Positions 52,639 to 61,234 of a stretch of DNA of 64,000 bases are shown here, piece by piece; positions within the stretch are counted from its first letter, which is position 1; every line of letters begins with the position of its first letter. The notes below the pieces were generated by a model. It had not been told where the DNA came from and ran no database searches. It saw only the letters and a list, made by a program, of their open reading frames with translations. This stretch comes from Caballeronia sordidicola. GTDB lineage: Bacteria; Pseudomonadota; Gammaproteobacteria; Burkholderiales; Burkholderiaceae. The stretch is taken from contig NZ_MTHB01000262.1 in NCBI RefSeq assembly GCF_002220365.1, positions 1 to 64,000 of the forward strand. The letters are read 5' to 3'. The position numbers and the translations under genes were made by a program.

Positions 52639-52690
52639 CTGTACCCTATTAAAAGGCACACTTTCACGAGACAGTGAAATCACTGTACCC
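52639..52690. promoter_or_regulatory. Repeated and inverted motifs between mvaA and the MocR gene
   Basis: CTGTACCC occurs at 52639-52646 and again at 52683-52690, 44 bp apart. ACAGTG (52671-52676) with CACTGT (52681-52686) forms a 6-bp inverted repeat, and TTTCAC (52662-52667) with GTGAAA (52674-52679) another. MocR-type regulators typically bind direct repeats, so this is the likely control site. Confidence 0.5.
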
Positions 52691-52725
52691 AGAACAATTC
52701 AGTCGAACACGGAGTAACCACGATC

Positions 52726-54108
52726 ATGCAACGCGAAAAGACGGGCCTGCCTCGATCCATCGCGGACAATCTGGCCAGACAGATCAAAGACGGTCTGCTG
52801 CAAGCCGGCGCCAAATTGCCATCGATTAGGGAATACGCTGAGGGGAACGGTTGCTCCAAGAACACCGTCATCAGCGCGTTCGACATCCTGACGGCGAACG
52901 GCCTGATCGAACCGAAGCGAGGGTCGGGATTCTTCGTGTCACGTTCGGTCGAGGTACAGCCGGTCGGGGACGAACCCACTACCCTGGATCGGGCGATGGA
53001 CGTTGTCTGGCTGATGCGGGAACAACTGCAGAACAAGCCCGAGTTTCTTAATCTGGGAGAAGGATTTCCGCCGGTGGAATGGCTGGAGGAAACCCGTCTG
53101 GATCAATTTCATCAGCGCGTGGTTCGTACCGGCGTGGGATCGCTGTTTCGCTACGGCAGCCGCTTCGGGTATCTGCCGTTGCGCCAGCACCTTCAGCAAA
53201 AACTGGCCGCGTATGAGATAGAAGCGGCGCCTACGCAGATCGTGCTCACGCACGGCGCCAATCAGGCAATGGACATGGTGCTGCGATATTTCGTGCGCCC
53301 GGGAGATACCGTACTCGTCGACGACCCCGGTTATTACCCGCTATTCGGGAAGTTGAAGTTGAGCGGCGCGAACATGGTCGGCGTGCCGAGGGAGATCGAC
53401 GGCCCTGACATTGCGGTGCTCGAGGAGCAGTTGAAAACCTATCGGCCGAAACTCTTCTTCACGCAGTCGGTGGGACACAATCCTACCGCGACGGACACAA
53501 GCGCTGCGAAGGCGCATCGCATACTCAGGTTGGCCGAAACCTACGACCTCACGATTGTCGAGAACGACGCGCTCGCGGACCTGAAACCGCGCTCGCTGAC
53601 GCGCATCTCGACGCTCGATCAATTGCGCCGGACGATTTATATCGGCAGCTTCGCGAAGTCGGTTTCTGCCGCGTTGCGTGTGGGTTTTCTTGCGTGCGAT
53701 CCGGCGCTGGCAAGCGATCTCGCCGATGTGAAAATGCTGACGCACGTGAGCAGTTCGGAGTATTGCGAGCGCACGCTGGAGGCCATTCTGAGCGATGGCC
53801 ATTTCCTGCGTCACACCAATCACATGCAGGAGAAGCTTCGGCGGGCGACCGAAGCGGGCGTCAACGCGCTCCACGCACTGGGCGCGAAGATCTACAAGGT
53901 GAGCGAGCAAAGCCTCTATCTTTGGGCAGCGCTGCCCCATGGCGAAGACTCAATCAAGTTTGCCAAGGCGATGCTCGCTCAATCCGTCATTCTCGCGCCG
54001 GGGACCGTGTTCTCGCCGCACGCGGAAGGCGTTTCGCCGTACTGCCGGTTTAACGTCGCGTATCTGAAGGACCCTCGATTCGCGGCCGCACTCAGCACAC
54101 TCGGTTGA
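52726..54108 (+). CDS. MocR-type GntR/aminotransferase fusion regulator
   Basis: 460 aa. Residues ~1-70 form a GntR winged helix (SIADNLARQIKDGLLQAGAKLPSIREYAEGNGCSKNTVISAFDILTANGLIEPKRGSGFFV), the rest is a fold-type I aminotransferase domain with the PLP Lys in YIGSFAKSVSAALRVGF. MocR proteins sense PLP-bound amino compounds. It is divergent from mvaA and is the probable activator or repressor of the mevalonate genes, which is unexpected because other mevalonate regulators are different families. Confidence 0.92.
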   Translation: MQREKTGLPRSIADNLARQIKDGLLQAGAKLPSIREYAEGNGCSKNTVISAFDILTANGLIEPKRGSGFFVSRSVEVQPVGDEPTTLDRAMDVVWLMREQLQNKPEFLNLGEGFPPVEWLEETRLDQFHQRVVRTGVGSLFRYGSRFGYLPLRQHLQQKLAAYEIEAAPTQIVLTHGANQAMDMVLRYFVRPGDTVLVDDPGYYPLFGKLKLSGANMVGVPREIDGPDIAVLEEQLKTYRPKLFFTQSVGHNPTATDTSAAKAHRILRLAETYDLTIVENDALADLKPRSLTRISTLDQLRRTIYIGSFAKSVSAALRVGFLACDPALASDLADVKMLTHVSSSEYCERTLEAILSDGHFLRHTNHMQEKLRRATEAGVNALHALGAKIYKVSEQSLYLWAALPHGEDSIKFAKAMLAQSVILAPGTVFSPHAEGVSPYCRFNVAYLKDPRFAAALSTLG

Positions 54109-54151
54109 AGACGCCCGTACCCGTCACTTGACATTGCAGGTCGTCGAAGGC

Positions 54152-54177
54152 AAAAAAAGCCCAACTTATAGCTGGGC
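54152..54177 (-). terminator. Rho-independent terminator, minus strand
   Basis: GCCCA (54159-54163) and TGGGC (54173-54177) form a stem that on the minus strand is followed by seven T (A run 54152-54158). It lies downstream of the DUF4148 gene. Confidence 0.5.
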
Positions 54178-54242
54178 AAATTCCATCGGGATCGGAGCAA
54201 CCCCGCTGGAGGAGGTGCTATTCGTTGATTCGACATAGTTGA

Positions 54243-54281
54243 GAAAAATGGATGAGCGCACAGGATCGCTGCGCGCTCATC
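54243..54281 (-). terminator. Rho-independent terminator, minus strand
   Basis: GATGAGCGC (54251-54259) and GCGCTCATC (54273-54281) form a perfect 9-bp stem, followed on the minus strand by CATTTTTC. It is about 70 bp past the DUF4148 stop and is its best terminator. Confidence 0.65.
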
Positions 54282-54353
54282 AACCATCGTCGAACCGTCT
54301 TCAATACCGCCAGGGTGGCTGGGCGGTTTCGTAACGCGATTGACTAATCTTGA

Positions 54354-54674
54354 TTAATGACCGAAGTAAACCGACTTTGCGTTGTCGTTCAGCGCGGGAC
54401 TCACCACGGCGCGGGCACCTGATGCCGACGTGCCATCGGTCACACCGCCGAAGCTGTTAGCAGCGCCGTTTTGCGCCGCAACACGTGCTTCTGCAGCTTG
54501 AATATCAGCCGGGTAATTCGGATCATCACGGCCGGGTTGGTAACCCGCCTTTTCAAGCTGGACCAGTTGAGCCTTCACTTCGGCGCGAGTGACAGGCGCA
54601 TTCGATTGAGCGAAAGACGACACGGCCGGAACAGCCAGGACGGCAGCAACAATAAGCGATTGAACGAGTTTCAT
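54354..54674 (-). CDS. DUF4148 small exported protein
   Basis: 106 aa with GGAGGTAGGTC before the ATG. Signal peptide about residues 1-22 (KLVQSLIVAAVLAVPAVSSFAQ), then the DUF4148 core (TRAEVKAQLVQLEKAGYQPGRDDPNYPADIQAAEARVAAQ). This family is abundant in Burkholderia-group genomes and generally periplasmic of unknown role. It has its own leader with an inverted repeat. Confidence 0.92.
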   Translation of the reverse strand: MKLVQSLIVAAVLAVPAVSSFAQSNAPVTRAEVKAQLVQLEKAGYQPGRDDPNYPADIQAAEARVAAQNGAANSFGGVTDGTSASGARAVVSPALNDNAKSVYFGH

Positions 54675-54701
54675 GACCTACCTCCGAATCTTGATTTTCT
54701 T

Positions 54702-54721
54702 CGCGAACAACCCTGTTCGCG
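54702..54721. promoter_or_regulatory. Inverted repeat in the DUF4148 leader
   Basis: CGCGAACA (54702-54709) with TGTTCGCG (54714-54721), perfect 8-bp arms and 4-nt loop. It is about 27 bp upstream of the start and may be a hairpin in the mRNA leader or an operator. Confidence 0.4.
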
Positions 54722-54856
54722 TTTCAGTGATTCAAGTGTAGGTAAGTACGCGCTTAAGATTAATAGCAGACTGCGCAAGGGATTATTGTCGAATTAGGTG
54801 TAAACCCTAGACTCCTGAATGCGCGGCGATAACGCTGCCATACAAACGGCTAACGG

Positions 54857-55387
54857 TCACCGAACGGCTCTTTTACCGGTGCCGCCGTGAATGGGGCCAG
54901 CGCGTTCTTCAATCGCGCGGCGAACCGGATCGCGCAAGCCCAGGAAGAATGCCAGCTCCGCCACGATGAACAGCGGCCCGACCGCCAGCCCGATTGCATC
55001 GTCCACGAAGGCCGGCTTGCTACCTTCGAAGTAGTGTCCGATGAACTGGATCACCCAGCCGATAAAAAACAGGCCCAGGCCCCAGGCGAGCCACAGTCCG
55101 GTCGATTGCATCGCGAGTAGCTTCCCCGCCCACACGCTCAGCGCGAGCAAGAGAGTCATCAGGATACCGAATCGTATGTCGAGCCTGAGATAGAACACGG
55201 CGACCGCGGCGGCGAGCAGCATTGCCGGCGACACGCTCAGCGTGCCCGTTACACCAACCGCCGGACGCGCCAGCAACGTGGCAACCGCGACCACGATCAG
55301 TGGAATGCCAAAGAGGTGCGAAACGATGTTGCGCGAGTCGCGGTGATACATCGCGTATTTTCCGAGCTGGTCAACCAGGGATTTCAT
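54857..55387 (-). CDS. DUF962/Mpo1-like membrane protein
   Basis: 176 aa with GGAGGTAGTG upstream. Begins QLGKYAMYHRDSRNIVSHLFGIPLIVVAV, the Mpo1-like/DUF962 signature, including the His of HRDSRN and SHLFG. Four to five hydrophobic segments; a later VIQFIGHYFEGSKPAFVDDAIGLAVGPLFI segment has the second conserved His. Yeast Mpo1 is a 2-hydroxy fatty acid dioxygenase; bacterial function is unproven. Confidence 0.9.
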   Translation of the reverse strand: MKSLVDQLGKYAMYHRDSRNIVSHLFGIPLIVVAVATLLARPAVGVTGTLSVSPAMLLAAAVAVFYLRLDIRFGILMTLLLALSVWAGKLLAMQSTGLWLAWGLGLFFIGWVIQFIGHYFEGSKPAFVDDAIGLAVGPLFIVAELAFFLGLRDPVRRAIEERAGPIHGGTGKRAVR

Positions 55388-55460
55388 GGCACTACCTCCG
55401 AAAGCGTGTCAACCGCGTTCAAACCGTTCGTCCGTCCGGGTTAGCGTACGCGATGACGGC

Positions 55461-55901
55461 TTAACGCGCATCCGCGTTGCCCCGGATTGTTCGCCTGGCG
55501 TCGAACAAGTTAAAAGCGAGCATGCCTGCAAGCATCGCTGAAAGAAATACCACAGCCTCGGTTTTCCCCGCGCCCACCGCTACCATGACCGGCCCCGGGC
55601 AAAATCCTGCTATCCCCCAACCGGCTCCAAAAATCGCGCTTCCCACAATCAATTGCACATCGATTTTTTTCTTCGTGGGGAGATGCCTGGTGTCGTCGAG
55701 AAGCGGCTTTCCAGTATGCCGGCTGGCAAAAAAGCCGATTGATGCAAGCGCAATCGCGCCGATCATGACAAAGGCCAACGAAGGATCCCAGTGACCCGCG
55801 AGGTCCAGGAAACCCAGCACTTTCGCCGGGTTTGCCATACCGGAGACGATCAGGCCGACACCGAAAAGCAGACCGGCCAGAAACGAGCTCATGTTTCGCA
55901 T
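55461..55901 (-). CDS. YeeE/YedE (Sulf_transp) half-protein B
   Basis: 146 aa, four hydrophobic segments. SFLAGLLFGVGLIVSGMANPAKVLGFLDLAGHWDPSLAFVMIGAIA and FGAGWGIAGFCPGPVMVAVGAGK, with the Cys in GFCPGP, are the PF04143 signature. It starts 1 bp after the stop of its partner, so the pair reconstitutes a full YeeE/YedE transporter. Thought to import thiosulfate or related sulfur compounds. Confidence 0.92.
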   Translation of the reverse strand: MRNMSSFLAGLLFGVGLIVSGMANPAKVLGFLDLAGHWDPSLAFVMIGAIALASIGFFASRHTGKPLLDDTRHLPTKKKIDVQLIVGSAIFGAGWGIAGFCPGPVMVAVGAGKTEAVVFLSAMLAGMLAFNLFDARRTIRGNADAR

Positions 55902-55902
55902 G

Positions 55903-56337
55903 CTAGCCGCCCCACAGATGTCTGATTGCGAAGACCGTCACGAAACCCGCCACCATGAATGTCAAGGTCGCGGCAACCGAACGGACCGACCCGCGCGATA
56001 TTCCGCACACACCATGACCACTCGTGCAACCGCTTGCCGCGCGCGTGCCGAATCCAACGAGCAAACCGCCAAGAATAAGAAGCGGGACGCTGGCCTGGAT
56101 GACGATCGGAGGTAGAGGTCTCGTCAAAACATACAGCACCGGCGCGGCAAGCAGCCCGGCAGCGAAGGAGACTCTCCACCCGTCACGCCATCCATCAGCA
56201 GTCAGGAGGCCGCCAAGAACCCCGCTGATCCCCGCAATACGCCCGTTGAGCAGCATGAAAAGCGCCGCGGACAAGCCGATCATCGCGCTTCCCAGCAGGG
56301 ATTCGATCGGTGTGAAATTCGCCCAGTCAACAACCAT
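55903..56337 (-). CDS. YeeE/YedE (Sulf_transp) half-protein A
   Basis: 144 aa, four hydrophobic segments. PIESLLGSAMIGLSAALFMLLNGRIAGISGVLGGLL and GGLLVGFGTRAASGCTSGHGVCGISRGSVRSVAATL, with Cys in GCTSGHGVCG, identify the family. First of the pair; divergent from the persulfide dioxygenase. Such pairs are common beside sulfide-oxidation genes, where they probably move sulfur compounds. Confidence 0.92.
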   Translation of the reverse strand: MVVDWANFTPIESLLGSAMIGLSAALFMLLNGRIAGISGVLGGLLTADGWRDGWRVSFAAGLLAAPVLYVLTRPLPPIVIQASVPLLILGGLLVGFGTRAASGCTSGHGVCGISRGSVRSVAATLTFMVAGFVTVFAIRHLWGG

Positions 56338-56482
56338 CGTTTGTCATCCCGTCTTCGTTTTCAGTTGCAGATTAACGGACTGCTCCGCGAGCATTTTCCA
56401 CCTCGCCTTCCGGCCTTTTACCCGCATTCGCCGCCTCACACCCGTTGACTTTCGATGCCTTCGATACTATATTCTATATAGA

Positions 56483-56494
56483 TATAAGCTTATA
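56483..56494. promoter_or_regulatory. AT-rich palindrome between divergent sulfur genes
   Basis: TATAAGCTTATA is a perfect 12-bp palindrome inside a strongly AT-rich stretch (56464-56514) in the gap between the YeeE gene and the persulfide dioxygenase. BigR-like ArsR repressors of homologous operons bind AT-rich dyads, so this may be such an operator; no ArsR gene is near. Confidence 0.5.
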
Positions 56495-56534
56495 CTCAAA
56501 CGTAATATAGTGGTTTTTCCGAGGTTATGAGGCA

Positions 56535-57254
56535 ATGTTGTTCCGGCAATTTTTCGATGGTCAGTCGAGCACCTACACCTACCTGCTCGCCTCTCGGGCT
56601 GGTGGAGAGGCGGTGATCATCGATCCCGTAAAAGAGCAGCTTGAGCACTATCTGAAGGTGATCGAGCAGTTGGATTTGCGGCTGGTTCACGCCATCGACA
56701 CCCACACGCACGCCGATCACATCACCGCACTCGGTGACCTGCGGGACGCCACGCATTGCACCACGATCATGGGCGAATTATCGCAGGCGCATTGCCTATC
56801 CCAGCACGTACGCGAAGACGAAATCTTGTGTGTCGACGGCATCGAGCTACGCGCTCTCTATACGCCGGGACACACCGACGAATCGTTTAGCTTCGTCCTG
56901 AACCCTGCGGCACCGCAAGCCGTTTTCACCGGCGATGTCCTGCTCATTCGCGGCAGCGGACGGACGGACTTTCAGGGCGGAGACCCGCATCGGTCGTGGG
57001 ATTCAATCGTCAACAAGCTGTTCAAGCTTCCCGACGCGACCACGCTTTATCCCGCCCACGATTACAAGGGATGGAGCGCTTCAAGCATCGGCGAAGAGAG
57101 GCATTTCAATCCGAGGCTGGCGGGGAAAACCGAAAGCGAATATGTGGAGATCATGAGGGGCTTGAATCTTCCAAACCCCAAGATGATGGATGTCGCCATA
57201 CCGGCGAACCTGGCTTGTGGTCAGCTAACTTCGCCTGCCAGGCTGCAGGGCTGA
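56535..57254 (+). CDS. Persulfide dioxygenase-like metallo-beta-lactamase fold protein (Blh/ETHE1 type)
   Basis: 239 aa. MLFRQFFDGQSSTYTYLLASRAGGEAVIIDPVKEQL, then AIDTHTHADHITALGDLRDATHC with the metal-binding THxHADH, then YTPGHTDESFSF and VFTGDVLLIRGSGRTDFQGGDP, and YPAHDYKGW. These are the ETHE1/Blh persulfide dioxygenase motifs. It oxidises glutathione persulfide to sulfite in sulfide detoxification. Head of the plus-strand sulfur module. Confidence 0.92.
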   Translation: MLFRQFFDGQSSTYTYLLASRAGGEAVIIDPVKEQLEHYLKVIEQLDLRLVHAIDTHTHADHITALGDLRDATHCTTIMGELSQAHCLSQHVREDEILCVDGIELRALYTPGHTDESFSFVLNPAAPQAVFTGDVLLIRGSGRTDFQGGDPHRSWDSIVNKLFKLPDATTLYPAHDYKGWSASSIGEERHFNPRLAGKTESEYVEIMRGLNLPNPKMMDVAIPANLACGQLTSPARLQG

Positions 57255-57257
57255 TCG

Positions 57258-57524
57258 ATGACCCTGGCTTCCACCCCGGCGACACATGCTATCGCCGCGG
57301 CGCTGTGCGGCGGTTTCGTGAGCTTCTCCCTCGGCCTCGTCGGCGCAGGCGGTTCGATTCTCGCCGTGCCGCTCATTCTCTACGTAGTCGGCGTTCACAA
57401 CCCGCACATCGCGATCGGGATCGCGGCGTTGGTGGTGAGCGGTATGCTTGGCGAGACGCCGGGTTCGACCGTCGGCAAGATGTTCGATCATCCTATGCTT
57501 TATCACTCATGGCAGCCGCGATGA
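57258..57524 (+). pseudogene. TauE/SafE sulfite exporter remnant
   Basis: 88-residue open frame starting 3 bp after the dioxygenase. Two hydrophobic segments (FVSFSLGLVGAGGSILAVPLILYVVGV; IAIGIAALVVSGMLG) form the N-terminal TauE/SafE core, but the full protein (about 250 aa, 7-8 TM) is missing after LGETPGSTVGKMFDH. The rest of the open frame shows no similarity, so I infer an internal deletion. Confidence 0.65.
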
Positions 57525-57630
57525 CTTTCGACCGCTTGCGTCCGAGGGCCTTCTTTTTCCCGGACGGCAAGCACCGCGCCGGAGCGCTGACGCTGGATCA
57601 ACTCAATACCTCAATCGATACAGGCAACTC

Positions 57631-58122
57631 ATGACGCAAGATAACTTCGCGGCCGCAAGTCCGGTCATCGAGCAATTCGGCAAAGCGCATTGGATCAATG
57701 GTGCGGTTCATGTTCCGGAGGCGAATGCAACATACAAAATCGTCTTCTCAGTCAGCGCGCCTGGCAAGACGCCGGAGGCACCCAATGCCGGACTCGAACG
57801 TGTTGCGCGAGCGGTGAACTTGTACAGCATGTCCGGGGTGACACCCGATCGCCTTCACTGTGTCGCCGTTATCCATGGCGAAGCAACATCCAGCGTTTTG
57901 AACGACGAGCAACACCACGCCCTCGATTCAAGGCCAAACCCGAATGTGCGTCTCATTGCCGCGCTGCAGGCTGCGGGCGTTGAAGTATCGGTTTGCGCGC
58001 AGGCGCTGATCGGCAATGGTTTTTCCCAAGATGGACTTCTCCCCGGTGTAACGCGCTCACTCTCAGCGCTCACGACCATTACTGTTTTGCAACACGATGG
58101 ATATAGCTTGATGCCGCTGTAG
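57631..58122 (+). CDS. DsrE family protein
   Basis: 163 aa from the ATG at 57631 after AGG. ATYKIVFSVSAPGKTPEAPNAGLERVARAVNLYSMSGV and VRLIAALQAAGVEVSVCAQALIGNGFS, with the conserved Cys in SVCAQAL, match DsrE/DsrF-like proteins. Homologues I recall are often periplasmic with a signal peptide; none is visible here, perhaps because upstream sequence was lost with the TauE deletion. Role probably in sulfur trafficking. Confidence 0.82.
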   Translation: MTQDNFAAASPVIEQFGKAHWINGAVHVPEANATYKIVFSVSAPGKTPEAPNAGLERVARAVNLYSMSGVTPDRLHCVAVIHGEATSSVLNDEQHHALDSRPNPNVRLIAALQAAGVEVSVCAQALIGNGFSQDGLLPGVTRSLSALTTITVLQHDGYSLMPL

Positions 58123-58387
58123 ACGGCAAGAAGCATGGGGATGAAATTGCATATGGACCCGATCGCGTTACCCTGCACCCGCTGTTTTTCTTGTTGAGTG
58201 TCGCGGTAGCGTTGGCTGTTGCGCAATTCGTTCCACGATACAAACGGCCGGCTGTCAGCAACGGATCTCGGCCCCTTTTCCAACGCGACGTTCAATCAGG
58301 CGCTCATTCGATGAAAGGAGAAAAGATCAACGGCCCGGTACTCGGTGCGCCATGACGATGTTTTGCAGCGGCTTGTTATCTCGATGC

Positions 58388-59296
58388 TCAATCCGGGTTG
58401 ACTCCGCTTTGCGGAAAGATCCGGATGACCCAATCGACAAAAGCCTTGATCGCCGCGCCTGCATTCCTACCGTTCGGATAAACGATTGAAATAGATACGG
58501 GAGCACTTCTTGCGCTCGCCAGAACTTCTTTCAGACGCCCAGTTTCGAGGTACGGCGACGCAACAAACTCCGACAACTGGATCAGCCCCAAACCTTCCAG
58601 GCCGCATTGCAAATACGCTTCTGTTTCGTTGACGGCAAAGCGGCTTGGCATTGTCACGGTGACGTTTTCACCATCGACGTTAAAACGCCAGTCGAGCGGC
58701 CGGCCCGTAGCATTCGCTATGTAGTTGACCGCGCGATGAGCACTCAGCGCTTCGACGCTATCAGGTTCCCCATACTCCTTCAGATATCGCGGCGCCGCGC
58801 AGGTCAGCCAGCTCAGTTGACCTAGCCTGCGCGCGGTCAGTGAGGAATCCGCCAGCTCGCCTGTGCGGATGACGCAATCAATGCCATCGTAGATCAGGTC
58901 GACGGGACGATCGCTAAGAACCAGCGTCAGTTCGATACCGGGAAAAAGCTGTTCGAATTCCCGCAGTCGCGGCAACACGATCGCGCGGCCTATGACGCCC
59001 GGCATACCCGCTCGTATTCGCCCATGCGGAGCCGTCGCGTCCGCCAACAGGCCGCTCTCAGCCTGTGCTATGTCCGACAGGATTGCCCGGCATGACGCGT
59101 AGTAGCGCTCGCCCGCATCGGTGAGGCTGAGCGTCCGTGTGCTTCGCCGAAGCAGTGTTGTGCCCAGATGCCGCTCAAGATTCTTGATCAGCGTCGTTAC
59201 CGATGACCGGGGCATTGACAAAGTCTGCGCCGCCTTGCTGAAGCTCTGCGTTTCGACGACCCGCGCAAAGGTTGTCATCGCTTGAAGTTTGTCCAT
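58388..59296 (-). CDS. LysR-family transcriptional regulator
   Basis: 302 aa. HTH is MTTFARVVETQSFSKAAQTLSMPRSSVTTLIKNLERHLGTTLLRRSTR, then GVIGRAIVLPRLREFEQLFPGIELTLVLSD and IDCVIRTGELADSSLTARRL. Divergent from the NmrA-type reductase at 59573 and likely its regulator. About 265 bp downstream hold a possible membrane-protein fragment, with nothing clear. Confidence 0.93.
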   Translation of the reverse strand: MDKLQAMTTFARVVETQSFSKAAQTLSMPRSSVTTLIKNLERHLGTTLLRRSTRTLSLTDAGERYYASCRAILSDIAQAESGLLADATAPHGRIRAGMPGVIGRAIVLPRLREFEQLFPGIELTLVLSDRPVDLIYDGIDCVIRTGELADSSLTARRLGQLSWLTCAAPRYLKEYGEPDSVEALSAHRAVNYIANATGRPLDWRFNVDGENVTVTMPSRFAVNETEAYLQCGLEGLGLIQLSEFVASPYLETGRLKEVLASARSAPVSISIVYPNGRNAGAAIKAFVDWVIRIFPQSGVNPD

Positions 59297-59572
59297 GAAC
59301 GGGGCACATGTCCGGTTCGTATTTCGCCGTCTGCAGGCAGTTCAGAAGTGGGCGTTCATCTTACATTGATCTCCGGCCTCTCCCGCCGGACCGTTCGATG
59401 CGCACGCGTTCTCATTTCCGTGACGGCGAACAATACCGCGTGCACCCGCCACTAGACTTCCGATTGTCCGGCTGACCTCCCTTTAATGCACTGCGGAGTT
59501 TTGAGCCGGTGCTGACGGACCGCACAAGCACGCGCTTCCGATAACTTTTCTCAAGCTAAAAAGGGTACTTGT

Positions 59573-60532
59573 ATGTCGCATGCTAATTCTATGCTCGTCC
59601 TGGGCGCCGGCGAACTCGGCATGGCCATGTTGCGCAGTCTCTCGCACCGGGCCGCGCAGGTTCCGGGCATTTCTATCGCGGCTTTGCTGCGGCAGTCAAC
59701 GATCGATTCGCGCGATCCCGCGAAGCAAAAGGACATTGCCGAGTTGCGTTCGCTTGGCATCGAACTGGTCGCCGGCGATCTGGCGGAGCAATCGGAAGAA
59801 TCGCTGGCCGCTGTTTTTGAACGCTTTCACACAGTCATCTCGTGCACCGGATTCGTGGGCGGCAGCGGCGTTCAGCGCAAGCTCGCACGCGCCGCGCTGA
59901 AGGCGGGAGTGGAGCGATATTTCCCCTGGCAATTCGGCGTCGACTACGATGTCATCGGCCGGGGCAGCCCGCAGAATCTGTTCGACGAGCAGCTCGACGT
60001 GCGCGACCTGCTGCGCTCGCAAGATCAGACGGAGTGGGTGATCGTATCGACAGGCATGTTCACCAGCTTTCTCTTCGAACCATCGTTCGGGGTGGTGGAC
60101 CTCGAACGAAACACCGTGAATGCATTGGGAAGCTGGGACAACGGCGTGACCGTGACAACGGCCGACGACATCGGCGCGCTGACCGCCGCGATCGTATTCA
60201 CGGAGCCACGTATCGTCGATCAGATCGTGTACATAGCCGGCGACACCATTACTTACCGACAACTCGCCGATGCCGTCGATGCTCTACTGGACCTGAATGT
60301 CCATCGCACTGAGTGGAGCGTGCCGGAATTGAAACGCGAACTGGCCGCGGATCCCGACAATTCAATCAAGAAATATCGAGCGGTATTCGCCGAAGGAAAA
60401 GGCGTGGCATGGGACAAGTCACAGACGTTCAATGCCCAAAGTGGCATTGCGGCGCGTGGGCTTGAGGACTGGATGCGCGCCAATCTTTTGGCAAGCGAAA
60501 GCGTGGCGCTGCCGGACGCTGGACATCGGTAA
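59573..60532 (+). CDS. NmrA-family NAD(P)H reductase (aromatic alcohol reductase-like)
   Basis: 319 aa. The dinucleotide motif is LVLGAGELGMAMLRSL, then AGDLAEQSEESLAAVFERFHTVISCTGFVGGSGVQRKLARAAL and RYFPWQFGVDYDVIGRG. It resembles isoflavone/phenylcoumaran reductase-type and fungal aromatic alcohol reductases. Probably an NADPH-dependent reductase of an unknown carbonyl or ether. AAAAAGGG upstream. Confidence 0.88.
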   Translation: MSHANSMLVLGAGELGMAMLRSLSHRAAQVPGISIAALLRQSTIDSRDPAKQKDIAELRSLGIELVAGDLAEQSEESLAAVFERFHTVISCTGFVGGSGVQRKLARAALKAGVERYFPWQFGVDYDVIGRGSPQNLFDEQLDVRDLLRSQDQTEWVIVSTGMFTSFLFEPSFGVVDLERNTVNALGSWDNGVTVTTADDIGALTAAIVFTEPRIVDQIVYIAGDTITYRQLADAVDALLDLNVHRTEWSVPELKRELAADPDNSIKKYRAVFAEGKGVAWDKSQTFNAQSGIAARGLEDWMRANLLASESVALPDAGHR

Positions 60533-60744
60533 AAACCTCGGCCGTCCTGCCCGGGCACTCGAACGATCCACTGCATATAACCCGCCGGATCCGGCTCGGG
60601 CAGCACGACCAGCACCTTCAGCCGCTGCAACGGACGCTTCTGCGCGGCGCGCAAGTGGTCGAGCAGCGCGCCAGCCTCGGCATCAGTGTTTCCATCGAGC
60701 GAAGGTCGCAACACCGCACGCGATCACCGATCAGTGGCGGCCTT

Positions 60745-61146
60745 CTACGCGTCCACCGTCCGCGCACTCAGGATGCGCGACAGATTCACCTCGATCCAGT
60801 CCGCCAACGACGCGACCTGACGCGCGACTTCCTCCCCCAGCGACGTCAGCCGATAGTCCACATGCGGCGAAACTTCGTCATACGCAGTGCGTATGACGAA
60901 GCCATCGGCCGCCAACCACTGCAGCGTCTGCGCGAGCATTTTTTCGCTCACGCCATCCACTCTCCGGCGCAGATCGCTGAAACGGCAGGTCTGCTCCAGC
61001 AAGACCATCAACACGAGAACACCCCACCGGCTGGTGATGTGCTTGAGCACTTCTCGCGAGGGGCAGTCCGCCGACAGCAGTTCACCGCGACGCAACAGAT
61101 CCGACAGCGGCACGCCGTCGCGGGCCAAACCAACATTTGAGTCCAT
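60745..61146 (-). CDS. HxlR-family regulator, QorR-like
   Basis: 133 aa. LLSADCPSREVLKHITSRWGVLVLMVLLEQTCRFSDLRRRVDGVSEKMLAQTLQWLAADGFVIRTAYDEVSPHVDYRLTSLGEEV is the HxlR winged helix with the conserved N-terminal Cys that senses thiol-reactive stress. GAGGTAAG precedes the ATG. It is divergent from the qorB homologue, as ytfH is from ytfG in E. coli. Confidence 0.92.
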   Translation of the reverse strand: MDSNVGLARDGVPLSDLLRRGELLSADCPSREVLKHITSRWGVLVLMVLLEQTCRFSDLRRRVDGVSEKMLAQTLQWLAADGFVIRTAYDEVSPHVDYRLTSLGEEVARQVASLADWIEVNLSRILSARTVDA

Positions 61147-61234
61147 GGATACTTACCTCGGCGTACGTACTTACGAAAAGTTAGTTTATCCGATACGGTA
61201 CGGTTTCTGTCGCATTCATCCCAGGAGTTTGATC

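Noticed and set aside
58150..58350. Possible membrane-protein fragment on the plus strand (HPLFFLLSVAVALAVAQFVP)
   Set aside because: One hydrophobic stretch without a start, binding site or recognised family; could be a remnant, but the evidence is too weak.
60533..60744. Minus-strand frame rich in Leu, Pro and Arg (LLDHLRAAQKRPLQRLKVLV)
   Set aside because: Looks protein-like but I cannot name a family and it overlaps the NmrA gene; not called.
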